From: Natronolimnohabitans sp. A-GB9
GTDB lineage: Archaea > Halobacteriota > Halobacteria > Halobacteriales > Natrialbaceae
Reading direction: 5' to 3'
Length of the DNA: 64,000 nucleotides
Assembly: GCF_030848565.1 (NCBI RefSeq)
Contig: NZ_JAVDDV010000002.1
Location: 62,001 to 126,000, forward strand
Below the pieces are notes generated by a model, which was given only the letters and a program-made list of their open reading frames with translations, had not been told where the DNA came from and did not search any database. A program made the translations under genes and the position numbers. Positions 1 through 8,774 of the stretch are shown piece after piece (within the stretch, counting starts at the first letter, position 1; every line of letters starts with the position of its first letter).

Positions 1-26
1 GACATCGGGACAGGGGTCCGTATCAG
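1..26. repeat. Right arm of a family A palindromic element, cut by the window edge
   Basis: The first bases read GGGACAGGGGTCCGTATCA, which matches the right arm of the dispersed element seen complete at 3856-3941 and 46343-46425. The left arm would lie before the window. Confidence 0.5.
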
Positions 27-43
27 ACTGACTACTGCCCGCC

Positions 44-172
44 TCAGGCGCTTGCCGTCTCGAGGTCCGCTTTCTCGTACCGTCGCGCACAGTTGTGACA
101 CTGGTAGCCACCCTCGATATGCGCATAGAGGCGCTCTCCACAGTCCTGACACCGCCAGACGGGGTGGTTCAT
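44..172 (-). CDS. 42-residue zinc-ribbon protein
   Basis: A short reading frame with ATG at 172-170 and TGA at 46-44. The translation contains two CxxC pairs, CQDC (residues 8-11) and CHNC (25-28), with an aromatic/arginine-rich spacer, which is the layout of a small zinc ribbon. Haloarchaea carry many such micro-proteins of 40-60 residues and most have no known role. The gene is too short for ordinary gene callers. It sits alone, ending next to a palindromic element and reading away from the DUF309 gene at 326. Zinc binding is inferred from the four cysteines; the function is unknown (nucleic-acid or protein binding is possible). Confidence 0.75.
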   Translation of the reverse strand: MNHPVWRCQDCGERLYAHIEGGYQCHNCARRYEKADLETASA

Positions 173-325
173 CTAGTCGGGTTGGGGAGCCGAACACGAA
201 TAAAAACTCGGGTGAACTGCTTAGCCCTACTCGTCCGACGAGTCAGTTCGTTGTGGACTGTAAACGGCAAATCGGACGACTAGACGAACGACGACGTTTA
301 CCCGTTCGTCGGTCCAAAGGGGAGT

Positions 326-817
326 ATGGACGACCACACCAGCGACCCGACGGTCGCGCCGCCGCCGGATTCGACGACGCCGACGGGCTGGCGCCCCGAC
401 GTGGGGCGCTGGGAGCACGCGACGCTCCGTCGCGCGACGGTTCACGGCGTCCGACTGTTCAACGCCGCCGCCTACCACGAGAGCCACGACTGCTTCGAAC
501 TCGAGTGGTACAACTACGGACGCGGGACGACCGAGAGCGCGTTCCTCCACGGAATGGTCCAGGTCGCCGCGGGCGCGTACAAACGCGTCGACTTCGAGGA
601 CGACGGCGGGATGCGTTCGTTGTTTCGGACCGCACTCCAGTATCTGCGGGACGTTCCCCGGGATTACTACGGAGTCGACGTCCTCACGGTTCGGACGACG
701 CTTACGAACGCACTCGAGGAGCCGAGTCGCATCGACGACTGGGCAATTCCACTCGACGGCGAACGACCGACCGCCCGGTCGGTCGATTTCGAGTACGCCG
801 AAGGCCTCGAGGAGTGA
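326..817 (+). CDS. DUF309 domain protein
   Basis: 163 residues. After a proline-rich, acidic start of about 25 residues comes the DUF309 core (roughly residues 45-125): a helix with [12 protein letters not shown] followed by a second helix with [15 protein letters not shown]. This matches the family's conserved H-x3-E and Q-x-A pattern. DUF309 proteins are small all-helical proteins of unknown biochemical role found in archaea, bacteria and plastids. The ATG at 326 follows the purine-rich stretch aaaggggagt. The gene stands alone between the zinc-ribbon gene (divergent) and the deacylase at 1009. Family assignment is by motif recognition only. Confidence 0.8.
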   Translation: MDDHTSDPTVAPPPDSTTPTGWRPDVGRWEHATLRRATVHGVRLFNAAAYHESHDCFELEWYNYGRGTTESAFLHGMVQVAAGAYKRVDFEDDGGMRSLFRTALQYLRDVPRDYYGVDVLTVRTTLTNALEEPSRIDDWAIPLDGERPTARSVDFEYAEGLEE

Positions 818-1008
818 TCCGATCCGACGGAACGACCGTCTGGATATCGGACCGATTCGAACCGTGACAGCTGTCGACTGATCGTCGCTCGAGTGGATGG
901 GTCACCACCACACGTAATCGTGGTACCTCCCCACATGCACAGATATCTGACAGGTCACCGTCGTGAGAGACCGAATCGCCTTTGGCTTCAGAGCCCAACT
1001 ATCACGTA

Positions 1009-1806
1009 ATGAGAGTTGCACAGCTCGGGTCGGGAACGCCGGAGATCGCAGTCGTCGCGGGTATTCACGGCGACGAACCCTGCGGCGTCCGGGCCGTCGA
1101 GCGGCTGCTCGACGAGCGACCGTCCGTCGAGCGGCCCGTCAAGCTCATCGTTGCCAACGAAAAAGCCCTCGAGCGACGGGTTCGGTTCGTCGACGAGGAT
1201 CTGAACCGTGCGTTCCCGGGCGACCCGAACGCGAAGACCCACGAAGCCCAACTCGCCGATCGACTCGTCGACGAACTCGAGGACTGTCTGGCGTTCTCGA
1301 TGCACTCGACCCAGAGCCACGGTGAGCCGTTTGCGATCGTCAACGGGATCAGCGAGACCGCCAAGAAACTGGCACCACGGCTCCCGGTCTCCGCGATGGT
1401 CGAAACGAGCGACTTCGCGGAGGGACGGCTCTTCGCCGAAATCAAGACGCTCGAAGTCGAGTGTGGGCTCCAGGGGTCCGAGACTGCCGCCCAGAACGCG
1501 GATCGGCTGACTCGAGCGTTCCTGACGGCCGTCGGCGCACTGCCCGGCGATACGATGCGACGCGATCTCCCGGTCTATCGACTGACCGACGTCATCCACA
1601 AACAGGAGGCCGACACCTACGAGGTCTTCGTCGAGAACTTCACCGAGGTCGAGGCCGGCGACCCCTTCGCAGCCGCCGACGGCAACACGCAGATCGCCGA
1701 CGAATCGTTCTATCCGGTCCTCATGTCCCCGAACGGCTACCGGAACGTCTTCGGCTACGCCGCCGAGAAAATAGACGTTTTGACGGCACCGCCAGCCGCC
1801 GACTAG
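1009..1806 (+). CDS. Succinylglutamate desuccinylase/aspartoacylase family protein
   Basis: 265 residues of an M14-like zinc carboxypeptidase fold. The zinc motif GIHGDEPCG is near residues 20-28 (His and Glu ligands), an R/N pair follows in EDLNRAFPG, and the third ligand lies in FSMHSTQSHG near residue 103. The C-terminal third, rich in VYRLTDVIHK and FAAADGNTQI, forms the beta-rich cap typical of the aspartoacylase group. Members deacylate N-acyl amino acids; the substrate cannot be read from sequence. I chose ATG 1009 rather than an in-frame TTG at 982 because the family begins a few residues before the first strand. No operon partner: the next gene converges on it. Confidence 0.85.
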   Translation: MRVAQLGSGTPEIAVVAGIHGDEPCGVRAVERLLDERPSVERPVKLIVANEKALERRVRFVDEDLNRAFPGDPNAKTHEAQLADRLVDELEDCLAFSMHSTQSHGEPFAIVNGISETAKKLAPRLPVSAMVETSDFAEGRLFAEIKTLEVECGLQGSETAAQNADRLTRAFLTAVGALPGDTMRRDLPVYRLTDVIHKQEADTYEVFVENFTEVEAGDPFAAADGNTQIADESFYPVLMSPNGYRNVFGYAAEKIDVLTAPPAAD

Positions 1807-1825
1807 CCGTCACTCGTTCGATTCT

Positions 1826-1914
1826 CGTACGGTCCGCTGTACCGATGTCCCGACGAACCTGGGACCCCCTCCCCCTGTAGCGTCGCCAGTACTGGCGGAC
1901 AGCGATCGGTCTCA
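1826..1914. repeat. Degenerate family A palindrome at the stop of a convergent gene
   Basis: The left arm GTACGGTCCGCTGTA lies at 1828-1842. The right end read on the minus strand is TGAGACCGATCGCTGT, whose TGA is the stop codon of the gene at 1912-2262. The arms pair imperfectly, so this looks like an old copy. Confidence 0.5.
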
Positions 1915-2262
1915 CACGGAATCGTATACCATGTCGTCGGGCGGCCACTGCTCGAGTTCGTCGGCCGCCTCGAACAGGTCGTCGACGGCTTCGGTGTCCG
2001 CAAGCGCGACTTCCTCGTCCTCCCAGTCGACGGTAACGACGTCCCGCTCGAGCAAGAGTGGAACGTGTTGGTGGACCAATCGGATCTGTGCCCGCTCGAG
2101 TTGCTCGTCGCTGACCGTGTCGGTCGAAAGCCCGTGTCGGCGCGCGGCGACGTTGCAGGCGAGCGTTTCGACGCCACTCGACCCGTCTCCGACCGCGAGT
2201 TCGTGAAGGACCAGTTGCCGGTCGGCGCTTGCGAGCACGCGGAAGGCGTCCGTGTCGTTCAT
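1912..2262 (-). CDS. Small DUF7344-like winged-helix protein
   Basis: 116 acidic residues. The N-terminal half (AFRVLASADRQLVLHELAV) has the start of a winged-helix domain: a helix, then a second segment with RRHGLSTDTVSDEQLERAQIRLVHQHVPLLLERDVVTVDWEDEEVAL. The phrase containing LVHQHVPLL resembles the HxHLPxL helix of the haloarchaeal DUF7344 family, followed by a wing strand. These are usually treated as small transcription regulators, though few have been tested. The stop codon is supplied by a palindromic element. The target is unknown. Confidence 0.7.
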   Translation of the reverse strand: MNDTDAFRVLASADRQLVLHELAVGDGSSGVETLACNVAARRHGLSTDTVSDEQLERAQIRLVHQHVPLLLERDVVTVDWEDEEVALADTEAVDDLFEAADELEQWPPDDMVYDSV

Positions 2263-2302
2263 CGATACTCGGTTCTGTCCTCATTACTGTTGCAACCGGC
2301 AT

Positions 2303-2822
2303 AGGACGTCCGCCTAAAGTCGTTGGGTATCGGTAACAATCGAACCGGACCTCGAGTTATCAAATATCGAGACTGGTCGTTTTGACATCCTCCACACGAC
2401 TGAAGTCCTGTCTCTTATACTGTCGGACAGCAGTCACTGAAGAGAATTCGCCGGACGGAAGCGGCAAATTCTCACAATAGTTCTGTCCGACAGTATTACC
2501 CACAACTGGAGCCATTGTCGTGAGTGAACAAGATCGAGGAATGCAACCGAAACTCCCGGTTTTCACGGGCACAGTCACCCTCAAGGAGCGATTTCGTCGA
2601 TCTCGCCTCCCGGTGTTCATCCACCCCAACCACTGGCATCATCGCTCGAATCGCTCCACACCTCGAGTGTCCGGTCACAGCTCGAGTTCGAGAGCGGCTG
2701 CAACGCTCGTTTGGAACGCCGTGGACGTATGGGTAAAAGACAGGGCTACAGCCGTGGCCTTTCTCCTGTATCCGTGTAAAACAGGCAGTGCATTCATCCG
2801 TCGTCACACCGAAATCCGTACA
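2303..2822. other. Gene-free interval of 520 bases
   Basis: Apart from the family B palindrome at 2417-2496 I see no convincing gene. The reading frames running through 2504-2822 have poor codon composition, and the open frame entering the response regulator from upstream is not supported by family length. Confidence 0.5.
2417..2496. repeat. Family B palindromic element
   Basis: Perfect 14-bp terminal inverted repeats, ATACTGTCGGACAG at 2417-2430 and its reverse complement at 2483-2496, with AGAATTCGCC and GGCAAATTCTC as an inner imperfect stem. Related copies lie at 3977, 16489, 33088 and 46250. Confidence 0.75.
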
Positions 2823-3284
2823 ATGAACGATTCACCCGCTCACTCGAGGGTGGATGCGGATCTGCTGTTGATCGAGGATAATCCAGGAGACATACGCCTT
2901 ATCGAGGAAGCGTTTCGAGACGACGAACGCAGTACCCTTCACGTCGTCTCCGACGGCGACGAGGCACTGGCGTTTCTCCAGCAGCGCGACGAGTACGAGG
3001 ACGCGCCGCGGCCGGATCTCGTGTTACTGGATTGGAACGTCCCCCGGACGAGTGGGGAAGCGCTCCTGACCGAGCTCAAGAGTGATCCGGACCTCAAGTC
3101 GATTCCGGTGACCGTCCTGACCGGCTCCCAGGACGACGCCGACGTCACGCGTTCGTACCGGAAGTACGCCAACGCCTGCCTGAAGAAGGCAGTCGAACCC
3201 GACGAGTTCATGGAGACGCTTCGTGTCTACCGTGAGTTCTGGCTTTCGACGGCTCGACTGCCGGTCGTCGACGACTCGGAGTGA
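2823..3284 (+). CDS. Single-domain response regulator (Rcp1-like)
   Basis: 153 residues comprising one receiver domain with no output domain. Landmarks are the acidic pocket IEDN (residues 17-20), the phospho-acceptor Asp70 in LVLLDWN, Thr100 in VTVLTGS and the conserved Lys in ACLKKAVEP (121/122). The motif ending DNPGDIRLIEEAF is typical of the Rcp1/phytochrome-associated subgroup abundant in haloarchaea. The start is placed at ATG 2823 because upstream sequence in frame is not receiver-like. No histidine kinase is adjacent. The stop codon TGA (3282-3284) is the first triplet of a family A palindrome. Confidence 0.88.
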   Translation: MNDSPAHSRVDADLLLIEDNPGDIRLIEEAFRDDERSTLHVVSDGDEALAFLQQRDEYEDAPRPDLVLLDWNVPRTSGEALLTELKSDPDLKSIPVTVLTGSQDDADVTRSYRKYANACLKKAVEPDEFMETLRVYREFWLSTARLPVVDDSE

Positions 3285-3366
3285 TACGGACCGCTGTAAG
3301 GCATCCCGGTACAACTGCGACCCGTCTTGCAGCCGTGCCAAGAAATCGTTACAGCGGCCCGTATGA
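3282..3366. repeat. Family A palindromic element fused to a stop codon
   Basis: Left arm TGATACGGACCGCTGTAA starts on the response-regulator stop codon; right arm TTACAGCGGCCCGTATGA ends at 3366. Arms pair over about 16 bp with one mismatch. Confidence 0.8.
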
Positions 3367-3540
3367 GACGAACGGTAGTCCGGTGTAGCCGTCGAGTGGC
3401 TCGTGGCCGCACTGGTACCGAAGCGGGCCATCCGTACGACCGACGAGAATGCGGCTATCGCCCGACCGCCCTCACTGGATGGTAAGCGGCCTGTAGCTGC
3501 GGGCACAATGGTATAGGACGTCCCGTGCCAACGTCGGCGT

Positions 3541-3858
3541 ATGGAGACACGATGGGCGACCGTCGACGGTGTCCACCTGCAACTGCCGATCGACTGTACT
3601 GCTGCTGATCTCCGAGAGAAACTCCACAAACCGGACGACGCGACACTGGTCGCGGTGACCGGTGATCTCATCTCGGTCGTTCACGAGGAGGAGTGCCAGC
3701 TCTCCGAGATGGTCGCCGGCTGTGCGGATACGTACTACTTCAGGCGACCGGACGAACCCGACCGTAACGACGTCCTGGCCGCCGTCGAGATCGACTCCGC
3801 CCTCGAAGACCCGGCGTCGGACGAGACGACCATCCAGCGGCCCGGAATCGACCACTGA
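3541..3858 (+). CDS. Small conserved haloarchaeal protein, possibly beta-grasp
   Basis: 105 residues, unrecognised with confidence. The order of strands in DGVHLQLPI, then a helix (TAADLREKL), then LVAVTGDLISVVHEEE and a closing CADTYYFRRP resembles the short beta-grasp (ubiquitin-like, multiubiquitin-type) domains. The spacing is only suggestive, and no C-terminal di-glycine is present. The tail after residue 75 is acidic and probably disordered. It follows the response regulator by 256 bases with a palindrome between them, so co-transcription is doubtful. The TGA stop (3856-3858) again forms the first bases of a family A element. Confidence 0.6.
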   Translation: METRWATVDGVHLQLPIDCTAADLREKLHKPDDATLVAVTGDLISVVHEEECQLSEMVAGCADTYYFRRPDEPDRNDVLAAVEIDSALEDPASDETTIQRPGIDH

Positions 3859-3941
3859 TACGGTCTCCTGTAGTCAATTACCGCCGATCGCCGACCCTGT
3901 CCTGGCGATCGGCAGTACATAGTTACAGCAGTCCGTATGAT
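3856..3941. repeat. Complete family A palindromic element
   Basis: Outer arms TGATACGGTCTCCTGTAG and TTACAGCAGTCCGTATGA, inner arms CCGCCGATCGCC and GGCGATCGGC, central loop of about 10 bases. This is the clearest nested hairpin copy; the left TGA is the stop codon of the preceding gene. Confidence 0.85.
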
Positions 3942-3976
3942 ACGCACCGCGACAGTTATCGTAACCACTGAAAGTC

Positions 3977-4076
3977 ATACTGCCGGATAGCAGTCAGTGA
4001 CCCGTCGGTCGCGAATTCGCGGCGTCCTCGCGGGGGCGGCCGCAGTCGTGCGACCGGTCGGTGCATCAGACAACCC
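3977..4076. repeat. Family B palindromic element, right arm degraded
   Basis: Left arm ATACTGCCGGATAGCAG followed by TCAGTGA and the core GCGAATTCGCGG. The first half matches the reverse complement of the right half of the copies at 16489-16597 and 33088-33194. The far end is unclear. Confidence 0.6.
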
Positions 4077-4079
4077 GTC

Positions 4080-4544
4080 TCAGGTATCGTCGCCGCTCTC
4101 GAGTTCGAACTGTTCGTTCTCCGCGACGGTGTTGAGGACGATGCTCGTGTTCGACTGGTTGATGTCGGGATCGGTGATCAGGGTCTTGATCTGATCGTTC
4201 ATGTCGTCGGTGTCTTTGAACTTCCCGATGGCGATGACGTCGTAGTCGCCGGTGACCTCGTAGACCGAGATCATCTGTCGGTGATCGCGCAACGTCTCGG
4301 TGATCTCGGGGAGGGCACTCCCCTCGGCTTTGAGCTGCATGATCGCGGTGACGTCGTAGCCGAGCGCGTCGTAGTCGACGATCGGGGTATACCCCTGAAT
4401 GACGTCGTCATCCTCGAGATCCGAGAGATGGTTCGAAACCGTCGTCACGGAGACGTCGAGCTCTTCGGCGAGACTGCGAAGACTTGCGCGTCCGTTGCCG
4501 AGCAGTTCGTTTACCAGATCAGTGTCCAGGTGTTCGTACGTCAT
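4080..4544 (-). CDS. Lrp/AsnC family transcription regulator
   Basis: 154 residues. The N-terminal helix-turn-helix covers residues 8-48 ([21 protein letters not shown]). The C-terminal RAM/ligand domain spans about 65-140, with [16 protein letters not shown] as its signature strand-turn-strand. Lrp proteins form octamers that sense amino acids or energy state and act as activators or repressors. A palindromic TATA box (4564-4575) sits 26 bases before the ATG, so the message is probably leaderless. No amino-acid biosynthesis gene lies beside it to point to a ligand. The acidic tail (ESGDDT) is ordinary for halophiles. Confidence 0.92.
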   Translation of the reverse strand: MTYEHLDTDLVNELLGNGRASLRSLAEELDVSVTTVSNHLSDLEDDDVIQGYTPIVDYDALGYDVTAIMQLKAEGSALPEITETLRDHRQMISVYEVTGDYDVIAIGKFKDTDDMNDQIKTLITDPDINQSNTSIVLNTVAENEQFELESGDDT

Positions 4545-4563
4545 TTGTATACTCTGAATTGCT

Positions 4564-4575
4564 CCTTATATAAGG
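4564..4575 (-). promoter_or_regulatory. TATA box for the Lrp/AsnC gene
   Basis: CCTTATATAAGG is itself palindromic and is centred about 26 bases upstream of the ATG at 4544, the spacing expected for a leaderless archaeal transcript. Confidence 0.65.
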
Positions 4576-5165
4576 GGGTTACGAATACTCGAGTTTCGCT
4601 CTCGTTGGTTCAGTATTCGAATAGAGTGTCTCGGCGGAAACGTTCGTTCGGGATCCCGGTCGCAGTCCCGGAACTGGCGGGTGCCACGACGACTGTCCTC
4701 GGTGGCCTGGATGTCTCGTCCCGTCCTGGCCAACTCCGAGGCAGTCGCCGCGATCGATCGTCGGTCAACTCGAGTCGCTGGTAGGCGACGGTCGACCGGT
4801 GGTCTTCGATCGTCTCGGGGATCGGTTGATACGGATTGCTGTAACGATTTACCGGCGTAACCGTCGCCCGGGTCTCGGTTACGCCGGCAATGACGTACAG
4901 TAAACCGTATGAGGGGCTTCGGCGACGACGACATCTGACCAGTACCAGTCCTTGGGGAATCACCCGAATCTGGTCGGGAGTTCGGTCGGAGCCCAACATG
5001 TTGGGGTAACATACTCCTGACGTTCGACACGATATGACATATGCACGTGATGTTCTCCTGTATCGACTGGTCCCAGTTGACGAACCTCGTAACCGATTCT
5101 TCTAGATACCGTTCGTTAAACTCCGATAGCACCCCTGTAGAGGCAGATAATATCTCTGTGCCGTG
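4576..5165. other. Intergenic interval, no gene seen
   Basis: Between the Lrp gene and the tungstate operon. It holds one family A element (4827-4912). I see no protein gene or recognisable RNA gene in the rest. Confidence 0.5.
4827..4912. repeat. Complete family A palindromic element
   Basis: Outer arms TGATACGGATTGCTGTAA and TACAGTAAACCGTATGA, inner arms TTACCGGCGTAACCG and CGGTTACGCCGGCAA. Unlike most copies this one is not attached to a gene end. Confidence 0.8.
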
Positions 5166-5194
5166 AGTGGGTAACTAATATTGGTTACTCCACT
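5166..5194. promoter_or_regulatory. Inverted repeat upstream of the tungstate operon
   Basis: AGTGGGTAAC (5166-5175) and GTTAC-T-CCACT (5184-5194) pair around an 8-base spacer with a single bulge. It lies just upstream of a TATA-like box, CTATTTTA at 5203-5210, and about 40-70 bases before the tupA ATG. It is a candidate operator for the ModE-like regulator encoded at the end of the operon. Confidence 0.5.
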
Positions 5195-5233
5195 ACCCAA
5201 AGCTATTTTACCCCAGCGTCAGTCGTAGTATCT

Positions 5234-6160
5234 ATGTCGATACAACGGCGACAGTTCATGACCGCGGCTGCCGGCGCTGCGGGAATCGGACTCGCCGGCT
5301 GTCTCAGCGATGACGACAGGGGCGGCACGCCCGATATTAACGGCGAAACGCTCACCTTGACGACGACGACGAGTACGTACGCCACGGGACTGCTCGACGA
5401 ACTCAACGCGCCGTTCGAGGACCGCTACGGCGTCAGCGTCGACGCCGTCCCGGAGGGAACCGGCGCTGCACTCGAGCACGCTCGCAACGGCGACGCCGAC
5501 GTCGTGATGGTTCACGCCCGGACGCTCGAGGACGAGTTTCTCGAAGCGGGATACGGCGTCAACCGCCGCGACCTCATGTTCAACGACTTCGTGATCGTCG
5601 GGGAATCGGACGATCCCGCCGGGATCGCCAGTGAAGACGACGCCACAGCGGCGTTCGAGGAAATCGCCGACACGGAGTCGACGTTCGTCTCTCGAGGCGA
5701 CAACTCCGGAACGCATACGAAAGAACGCGAGATCTGGGACGAGGCGGGGCTGTCCGATGACGGGTTCGGAGAGTGGTATCTCGACGGCGGCGGTGGGATG
5801 GGAGAGACCCTGAACACGGCGAACATGGAAGGGGCCTATACGCTAGCCGACCGCGGAACGTTCCTCGATATGCGCGAAGAGATCGATCTCGAGATTCACG
5901 TCGAAGGGCCGGTCGAAGGTGGCCCGGAGCTGTTGAGAAACCCCTACGGGATCGTCGCGGTCAATCCCGCGGTTCACGAGAACGTCAACTACGACCTCGC
6001 GATGGCGTACATCGGCTACGTTACGAGCCTCGAGGGTCAGGAGATCATCGAGGAGTACCGGTCCAACGACGAACAGTTGTTCTTCCCCGAAGCGCTGTCG
6101 GAGGACTCGAACTTCCAGCAGTACGTCCCCGAGGGGTGGGAAAGCGACAGTGACGGGTGA
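5234..6160 (+). CDS. tupA: Tungstate ABC transporter substrate-binding lipoprotein TupA
   Basis: 308 residues. The N-terminus carries a twin-arginine lipoprotein signal (QRRQFM, then GIGLAGC with the lipidated Cys at 23). The TupA fingerprints are present: [15 protein letters not shown] near residues 38-52 and the oxyanion loop [12 protein letters not shown] near 153-164. The protein would be anchored outside the membrane and bind tungstate with very high affinity; family knowledge favours tungstate over molybdate. It heads a four-gene operon with permease, ATPase and ModE-like regulator. Tungsten enzymes such as aldehyde ferredoxin oxidoreductases are the likely users. Confidence 0.9.
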   Translation: MSIQRRQFMTAAAGAAGIGLAGCLSDDDRGGTPDINGETLTLTTTTSTYATGLLDELNAPFEDRYGVSVDAVPEGTGAALEHARNGDADVVMVHARTLEDEFLEAGYGVNRRDLMFNDFVIVGESDDPAGIASEDDATAAFEEIADTESTFVSRGDNSGTHTKEREIWDEAGLSDDGFGEWYLDGGGGMGETLNTANMEGAYTLADRGTFLDMREEIDLEIHVEGPVEGGPELLRNPYGIVAVNPAVHENVNYDLAMAYIGYVTSLEGQEIIEEYRSNDEQLFFPEALSEDSNFQQYVPEGWESDSDG

Positions 6161-6199
6161 GACGCGTCCAGCCCGCTCTCGAAAGGCAGATACGACAGC

Positions 6200-6916
6200 A
6201 TGCCACTCGAACAGCATATGCTGACGCCGCTGGTCGTCGACTTTCCCTTCGAATGGAACTACATTCGGAGCATCATCTACGTCTCGCTCTACGTGAGCCT
6301 GACCGCGGTCGCGCTGAGCACGCTGTTTAGCCTGCCGATCGCGCTTTTTGTCGGCTTCAAGGACTTTCGTGGGAAGACCCTGGTCACGTCGATCATCAAC
6401 ACCGGGATGGGATTTCCAAGCGTCGTCGTCGGACTCGTGGTTCTCTTTGCGGTGTCGAACCAGGGTCCGCTCGGCTCGTTCGACCTCGTGTTTACGACCG
6501 AAGCGATGATCATGTCACAGTTCGTCCTCGCAGCGCCGGTGATCACCGGCGTGAGTCTCGCTGCGGTGAGCAGCGTCGAACAGAACGTCCGCGACGCGGC
6601 GTACGCGATGGGCGGCACGAAACTCGACGTTGCCTTCGTCACGATCAAGGAGGCCCGCTACGGGATCGCGACTGCCGTCCTCGCGGGCTTTGGACGGGCG
6701 ATCAGCGAGGTCGGTTCCGTACTCATCGTCGGGGGGAACATCGCCAGCTCCGACGGGACGTCGGTCACACGGACGATCACGACCGCGATCCAGCTCGAGG
6801 CGCGACAGGGACGGTTCGAGACGGCGATGCTACTCGGTGCGGTTCTCGTCGTCCTCGTGTTACTCGTCAACGCGATCGTCGTTCGACTGGGAAGCGACGA
6901 CGGAGGGTACCGATGA
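6200..6916 (+). CDS. tupB: Tungstate ABC transporter permease TupB
   Basis: 238 residues with about five or six membrane helices. The EAA cytoplasmic loop is visible as [25 protein letters not shown] near residues 132-155, the site that docks the ATPase. The order TupA-TupB-TupC and the short permease length match the Tup family rather than ModB. ATG 6200 begins 39 bases after tupA; an internal ATG at 6218 is possible. The stop overlaps the tupC start in an ATGA junction, indicating translational coupling. Confidence 0.9.
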   Translation: MPLEQHMLTPLVVDFPFEWNYIRSIIYVSLYVSLTAVALSTLFSLPIALFVGFKDFRGKTLVTSIINTGMGFPSVVVGLVVLFAVSNQGPLGSFDLVFTTEAMIMSQFVLAAPVITGVSLAAVSSVEQNVRDAAYAMGGTKLDVAFVTIKEARYGIATAVLAGFGRAISEVGSVLIVGGNIASSDGTSVTRTITTAIQLEARQGRFETAMLLGAVLVVLVLLVNAIVVRLGSDDGGYR

Positions 6917-7680
6917 CACTCGAGGCGATCGACGTCCGCCACGCATACGGCGACGAAACGGTCTTCGACGGCGTCTCGCTGTCGGTGGATCCGGGCGAAG
7001 TCGTCGCAATCATCGGTCCCTCCGGCGTCGGGAAGTCGACGCTGCTTCGGCTGCTCGCGCTGTTCGATGCGCCGGACGGCGGCGAGATAACGTACGACGA
7101 CACGCCGATCTGGCAGCTCTCGGAGAAACGACGCCTCGAGTACCGTCGACGGGTCGGGATGGTCTTCCAGGAGGCGAGTCTCTTCGACGCGAGCGTTCGT
7201 CGCAACGCCGAGTACGGTCTCCGCGTCCGACAGTCCTGGACCGATCGGCTGCGTCACGAAGTCGCGGATCTCGTCGGTAAATCGAACGGAACCGGCCAGG
7301 CACTCGAGGCCCTCGAGACCGTCGGCCTTCGCGAACAGGCAACTCAGGACGCTGCGTCGCTCTCCGGTGGCGAGGCACAACGGGTTGCGTTCGCCCGCGC
7401 GCTCGCGTACGATCCCGAGGTGCTCTTGCTCGACGAACCGACGTCGGATCTCGACCCCCGGAACACGGCGATGATCGAAGACGCCGTCATGGAGGCTCGA
7501 GACCGCGATATCGGTATCGTCATCGCGACCCACGACATGCACCAGGCCGAACGCATCGCCGACCGGGTCGGCGTGTTGCTCGGAAACGAGATCATCGAAC
7601 TCGGCGCGACCGAACGCGTCTTCGACGACCCGAACGACGAACGGACGCGAAAATTCATCGACGGCGAACTGATATACTGA
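6913..7680 (+). CDS. tupC: Tungstate ABC transporter ATPase TupC
   Basis: 255 residues, one nucleotide-binding domain. Walker [10 protein letters not shown] is at residues 35-43, the signature LSGGEAQR near 150, Walker [13 protein letters not shown] near 170 and the switch His in IATHDMHQ. There is no C-terminal TOBE domain, unlike the Wtp/Mod ATPase at 8938-10065; metal sensing may instead lie in the regulator next door. A short insertion ([21 protein letters not shown]) precedes the signature. It overlaps tupB by four bases and is followed by the ModE-like gene after one base. Confidence 0.92.
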   Translation: MTLEAIDVRHAYGDETVFDGVSLSVDPGEVVAIIGPSGVGKSTLLRLLALFDAPDGGEITYDDTPIWQLSEKRRLEYRRRVGMVFQEASLFDASVRRNAEYGLRVRQSWTDRLRHEVADLVGKSNGTGQALEALETVGLREQATQDAASLSGGEAQRVAFARALAYDPEVLLLDEPTSDLDPRNTAMIEDAVMEARDRDIGIVIATHDMHQAERIADRVGVLLGNEIIELGATERVFDDPNDERTRKFIDGELIY

Positions 7681-7681
7681 G

Positions 7682-8386
7682 ATGACAGTCGAAAAGGAAT
7701 ACACCACGAAACTCTCCGTTGGGGACGTGACGCTAGAGCAGCGAGACATCGAGATGCTCGATGCGATCGATCGGTACGGATCGATGCACAAGGCGGCCGA
7801 CGAACTCGGACGATCGTACGCGCGGTTGCAAAACCGCATCGTCGAGATCGAGGAGGCCGTCGGTCCGATCACGGACCGAACACGAGGCGGCAGCGGCGGC
7901 GGTGGAACCGAACTGACCGAGACGGCCCACGAACTGCGCCGACGGTTCGAGCGTCACGAGGCCGAACTCGACGGCGTCGCGCAGGTCACCGAGTCCGTCT
8001 TCACGGGCACTGTCGCGGACCGAACGGGCGAACTCGCGACCGTCGAGACCGAGATCGGCCCGATCCTGGCGCTGGTTCCCGGCGACGCAAGCGACGTACA
8101 GGTGACCGTCCGCTCCGACGCGGTCGTCCTGACCGATCCCGAGGAGACGCCTCGAGCCGACGGCACCAGCCTCCGAAACCAGTTTACCGGCACGATCGAG
8201 CGACTCGACGTCGGCGACGCCATCACCAGAGTGACGGTCCGGCTCGCTGATGCGAGCACGATCCAGGCACTCGTCACGGAATCTAGCTCGAGTCGGCTCG
8301 GACTCGAGCCCGGCCGGTCGATCGCCGCGTCGTTCAAGGCGACCGCCGCGAGAGGGATCCGAATCGACTCGCAGACGCGAGCGTAG
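7682..8386 (+). CDS. ModE-like regulator with TOBE domains
   Basis: 234 residues. The N-terminal LysR-type helix-turn-helix of ModE spans roughly residues 15-95 (EMLDAIDRYGSMHKAADELGRSYARLQNRIVEIEE, with a glycine-rich wing RGGSGGGG). Two TOBE-like segments follow, about 105-155 and 165-230, each able to bind oxyanion. ModE proteins repress molybdate/tungstate transport when oxyanion is bound. Its place as the last gene of the tup operon implies feedback control of that operon, perhaps also of the convergent wtp operon. The operator is not proven; candidates are at 5166-5194 and 11843-11860. Confidence 0.85.
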   Translation: MTVEKEYTTKLSVGDVTLEQRDIEMLDAIDRYGSMHKAADELGRSYARLQNRIVEIEEAVGPITDRTRGGSGGGGTELTETAHELRRRFERHEAELDGVAQVTESVFTGTVADRTGELATVETEIGPILALVPGDASDVQVTVRSDAVVLTDPEETPRADGTSLRNQFTGTIERLDVGDAITRVTVRLADASTIQALVTESSSSRLGLEPGRSIAASFKATAARGIRIDSQTRA

Positions 8387-8699
8387 CCCGCGTCGTCGAT
8401 CGGATTCGAGTCTCCAGTCTTTCTGTTTCTGTGACGCTACAGCCGAGTCGTGGGATCGGCGGGAACTCGGGACAGCAGTCCGTATGACCGATGGCGGTTC
8501 GTCGGACTCGAGTGGGCACGACGGTGCATGCTCGAGTAATCCGTCCCACTCGGAGCGATAGCTGTTTTTGGTCATGAAGACTGAAAATACCACGTCAGGA
8601 CATACCACTGCGGCCTCGGAACGGAACGTTTTTTACTAGCCCCCAGCAATCACTGAATGCGTTCGACGCACGAGGCGACGTGCGACGGACGATGTGTCC
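8387..8699. other. Intergenic interval with a partial family A arm
   Basis: The only recognisable item is GGGACAGCAGTCCGTATGA at 8469-8487, a right arm without a clear left partner. A T-run at 8629-8635 lies about 65 bases before the tRNA. No gene seen. Confidence 0.45.
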
Positions 8700-8774
8700 G
8701 CTCCGTTGGTGTAGTCCGGCCAATCATTTCGGCCTTTCGAGCCGATGACCTGGGTTCAAATCCCAGACGGAGCA
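8700..8774 (+). tRNA. tRNA-Glu (anticodon TTC)
   Basis: Full cloverleaf: acceptor GCTCCGT pairs with ACGGAGC, anticodon stem TCGGC/GCCGA closes the loop CTTTCGA with anticodon TTC, T arm CTGGG-TTCAAAT-CCCAG. The discriminator is A and no CCA is encoded. There is no intron. Confidence 0.95.

Noticed and set aside
982-1008. TTG start extending the aspartoacylase-like protein by nine residues
   Set aside because: The family starts at the MRVAQL segment and the ATG at 1009 is the stronger start.
3363-3480. Minus-strand stretch reading RILVGRTDGPLRYQCGHEPL before a stop near 3350
   Set aside because: The codons look protein-like, but there is no start codon and an in-frame stop lies just upstream. 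At most it is a fragment of a lost gene; not enough to annotate.
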